Shown piece by piece: positions 13,937-15,154 of a stretch of 15,154 bases of DNA. The stretch covers positions 2,186 through 17,339 of the forward strand of contig CAUDNR010001100.1 of NCBI GenBank assembly GCA_958430865.1, written 5' to 3'. This DNA is from Entrophospora sp. SA101. Its lineage: Eukaryota; Glomeromycota; Glomeromycetes; Entrophosporales; Entrophosporaceae. A program made the position numbers and the translations under genes. Every line of letters starts with the position of its first letter. Position 1 is the stretch's first letter. The notes beneath the pieces are model-generated. The model had not been told where the DNA came from, searched no databases, and worked only from the letters and a program-made list of their open reading frames with translations.

Positions 13937-14188
13937 TTATATTCTAACGATATTCGGATATGTGAGATTTGCATAATAATCTGGATTCTCAATCCATTTT
14001 ACCATAACATACCAAGATCTCGCACAAACTACTCTATAGCCTTGTTCTTTTAACAACTCTTCAAGATGATTACTCAATCTTCGCCGTAACTGATGTTTCT
14101 TGGAACCATATGGAATATAATATTCTTCATATTCATATCTTTTTTGATAGAGGTAGAGCATATCAAAGTTTTTTTCTTTTTTATACAT
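13937..14188 (-). CDS. Small hypothetical protein, possible paralogue fragment
   Basis: The protein has 83 residues and an aromatic, charged N-terminus (YQKRYEYEEYYIPYG). The motif RRRLSNHLEELLKEQGYRVV, followed by CARSWYVMVKW, has an equivalent in the next gene (residues 72-100, VRINLQELLIKQKFSVYHN). The two genes are on the same strand, 42 bp apart, and may come from an old duplication of one domain. No signal peptide, membrane segment or known family is recognised. The start is the only sensible ATG. Confidence 0.5.
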   Translation of the reverse strand: MYKKEKNFDMLYLYQKRYEYEEYYIPYGSKKHQLRRRLSNHLEELLKEQGYRVVCARSWYVMVKWIENPDYYANLTYPNIVRI

Positions 14189-14230
14189 TGTGATAATATT
14201 ATTACGCCATAGATTGAATTGATCTCGAGT

Positions 14231-14902
14231 TTAAAGATTTTTTACTTTGCGAGCAGTTATACCTAAAAATTTCTCTTCGTTGGGAGTATCATCATTTCTT
14301 ACTGCATTCCAAACTTTTTTCGTCAAGGAGGATCCAGGACTCTTCTTGAAGTTTCTCCAAGCCCGTTGTATAATTCTTGCACGCCCAAAATCAGTTTTAG
14401 GTTTATCGCATTCGTGATCCCAATGATCCAGCATCAGATCTCTAGGTTCGACGATATCCACAAATCTTCTTCTAGAATAATGGAATATTTTCCTAGGTTT
14501 TACGTTTACATTAACACGAATTACCTTCCAACAACCAAAACAAATGGCGGTTCCATTCTTAAATGGTTTGGGTCTATAATAATTAAAATCTTCCAACTTA
14601 CCTCCAGGGTAAAAAGCGAATAGACAGAAGTTATGATATACGCTAAATTTTTGTTTTATTAACAATTCTTGAAGATTGATTCTAACCCGCACAGCCCATT
14701 GGATAAGATTTTCATCATTTCGAACGATAGACAAGTTGTCATATAATCTTTCAGTATCAAAGAGTTCATTAAATTTAAAACCAGCATAATTTGAGACATA
14801 TGAAGCAACGTATTTCATATCATACCCTGGTCTATTATTAAAGGGTTTAGGTAACGTTCTATCTTTTTTATCCAATATAATAGTGATATTTAAGTTTGAC
14901 AT
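14231..14902 (-). CDS. Hypothetical protein with CxxC and C-terminal IQ-like tail
   Basis: The protein has 223 residues. The N-terminus is MSNLNITIILDKKDRTLP. Residues 72-100 carry the helix-turn motif shared with the smaller downstream gene. C121-x2-C124 (ICFGCWKV) and H160/H163/C165 (DHWDHEC) could bind one metal. Residues 177-188 (IIQRAWRNFKKS) look like an IQ motif and may bind calmodulin. The end (KKVWNAVRNDDTPNEEKFLG) resembles a tail that I recall from many predicted Rhizophagus proteins. The frame is intact and the start is the first ATG (14900-14902). The role is unknown; it may belong to the same mobile gene pool as the rest of the window. Confidence 0.65.
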   Translation of the reverse strand: MSNLNITIILDKKDRTLPKPFNNRPGYDMKYVASYVSNYAGFKFNELFDTERLYDNLSIVRNDENLIQWAVRVRINLQELLIKQKFSVYHNFCLFAFYPGGKLEDFNYYRPKPFKNGTAICFGCWKVIRVNVNVKPRKIFHYSRRRFVDIVEPRDLMLDHWDHECDKPKTDFGRARIIQRAWRNFKKSPGSSLTKKVWNAVRNDDTPNEEKFLGITARKVKNL

Positions 14903-15154
14903 ATTTAGCGATTATAATAAGTTTAATGATTATAGTGTATTTATCAAGTATATGTTACTTAAAACGCGATTCATTTTTTGTGTAAATTCTAGTTGAATCA
15001 TTTTTAATAAAACGAGAAGATAATCTATAGAATAGTTAATGTTATACTGATATATGGGAACAAAATTGAAAAATATATATATATAGTGCAAGACACCTAG
15101 TCCCACAATTTTTTATTGTCCTTGTAGATCCTTCTCTAACTCCAAAAATGGAAA
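14903..15154. other. AT-rich intergenic DNA at the window edge
   Basis: Upstream region of the minus-strand gene ending at 14902. It has a short TA run at 15077-15086. No gene, RNA or repeat is recognised. Confidence 0.5.

Overview
The window is AT-rich eukaryotic DNA and most resembles the genome of an arbuscular mycorrhizal fungus (Glomeromycotina, Rhizophagus-like). Two things point there: a tnp2-type transposase relic carrying short GT-AG introns, and short-coiled-coil and IQ-tail proteins of kinds I associate with lineage-expanded families in these fungi. The second point is recalled knowledge, not a search result.

Left part (1-5076): two copies of a coiled-coil gene lie on the minus strand. 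The right copy (3768-4643) is complete and tail-anchored; the left copy runs off the window. Their 5' halves and shared upstream region form an 818-bp direct repeat (285-1102 and 4259-5076) with no mismatch that I can see, while their 3' halves are clearly diverged. Between them sits a 5'-truncated, intron-containing tnp2 (CACTA-like) transposase relic (1103-3413) followed by subterminal-type repeats. The right repeat ends on the A of the start codon of a small helix-turn-helix gene (5076-5567).

Central part (5587-11271): a mobile-element-like gene block. The minus strand carries Gag with a CCHC knuckle, then a linker and a retropepsin-like protease in another frame, then a small coiled-coil ORF that overlaps the protease by ATGA. 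Divergent from Gag is a Polinton/Maverick-like rve integrase. After it come a convergent zinc-ribbon/VSR-like nuclease and a divergent A32/FtsK-type packaging ATPase. No reverse transcriptase, protein-primed DNA polymerase or recognisable double-jelly-roll capsid gene is visible. The combination is unusual: Gag and aspartic protease are retroelement parts, while this integrase type and the packaging ATPase are Polinton/virus parts. Most of these genes are damaged. Four in-frame stops are all TGA at positions where CGA (Arg) would fit, and there are frameshifts in the integrase, in the nuclease and at the Gag-protease junction.

Right part (11272-15154): a repeat-rich spacer; a minus-strand coiled-coil gene split by a 211-bp hAT-type foldback MITE with an 8-bp target duplication; a second, diverged copy of the ATPase 3' end plus its downstream flank; and two minus-strand genes that seem to share a short motif, the larger ending in an IQ-like tail.

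Taken together, this is a decaying, nested mobile-element neighbourhood. The best candidate for something new is the Gag/aspartic protease/Polinton-type integrase/packaging ATPase assembly.
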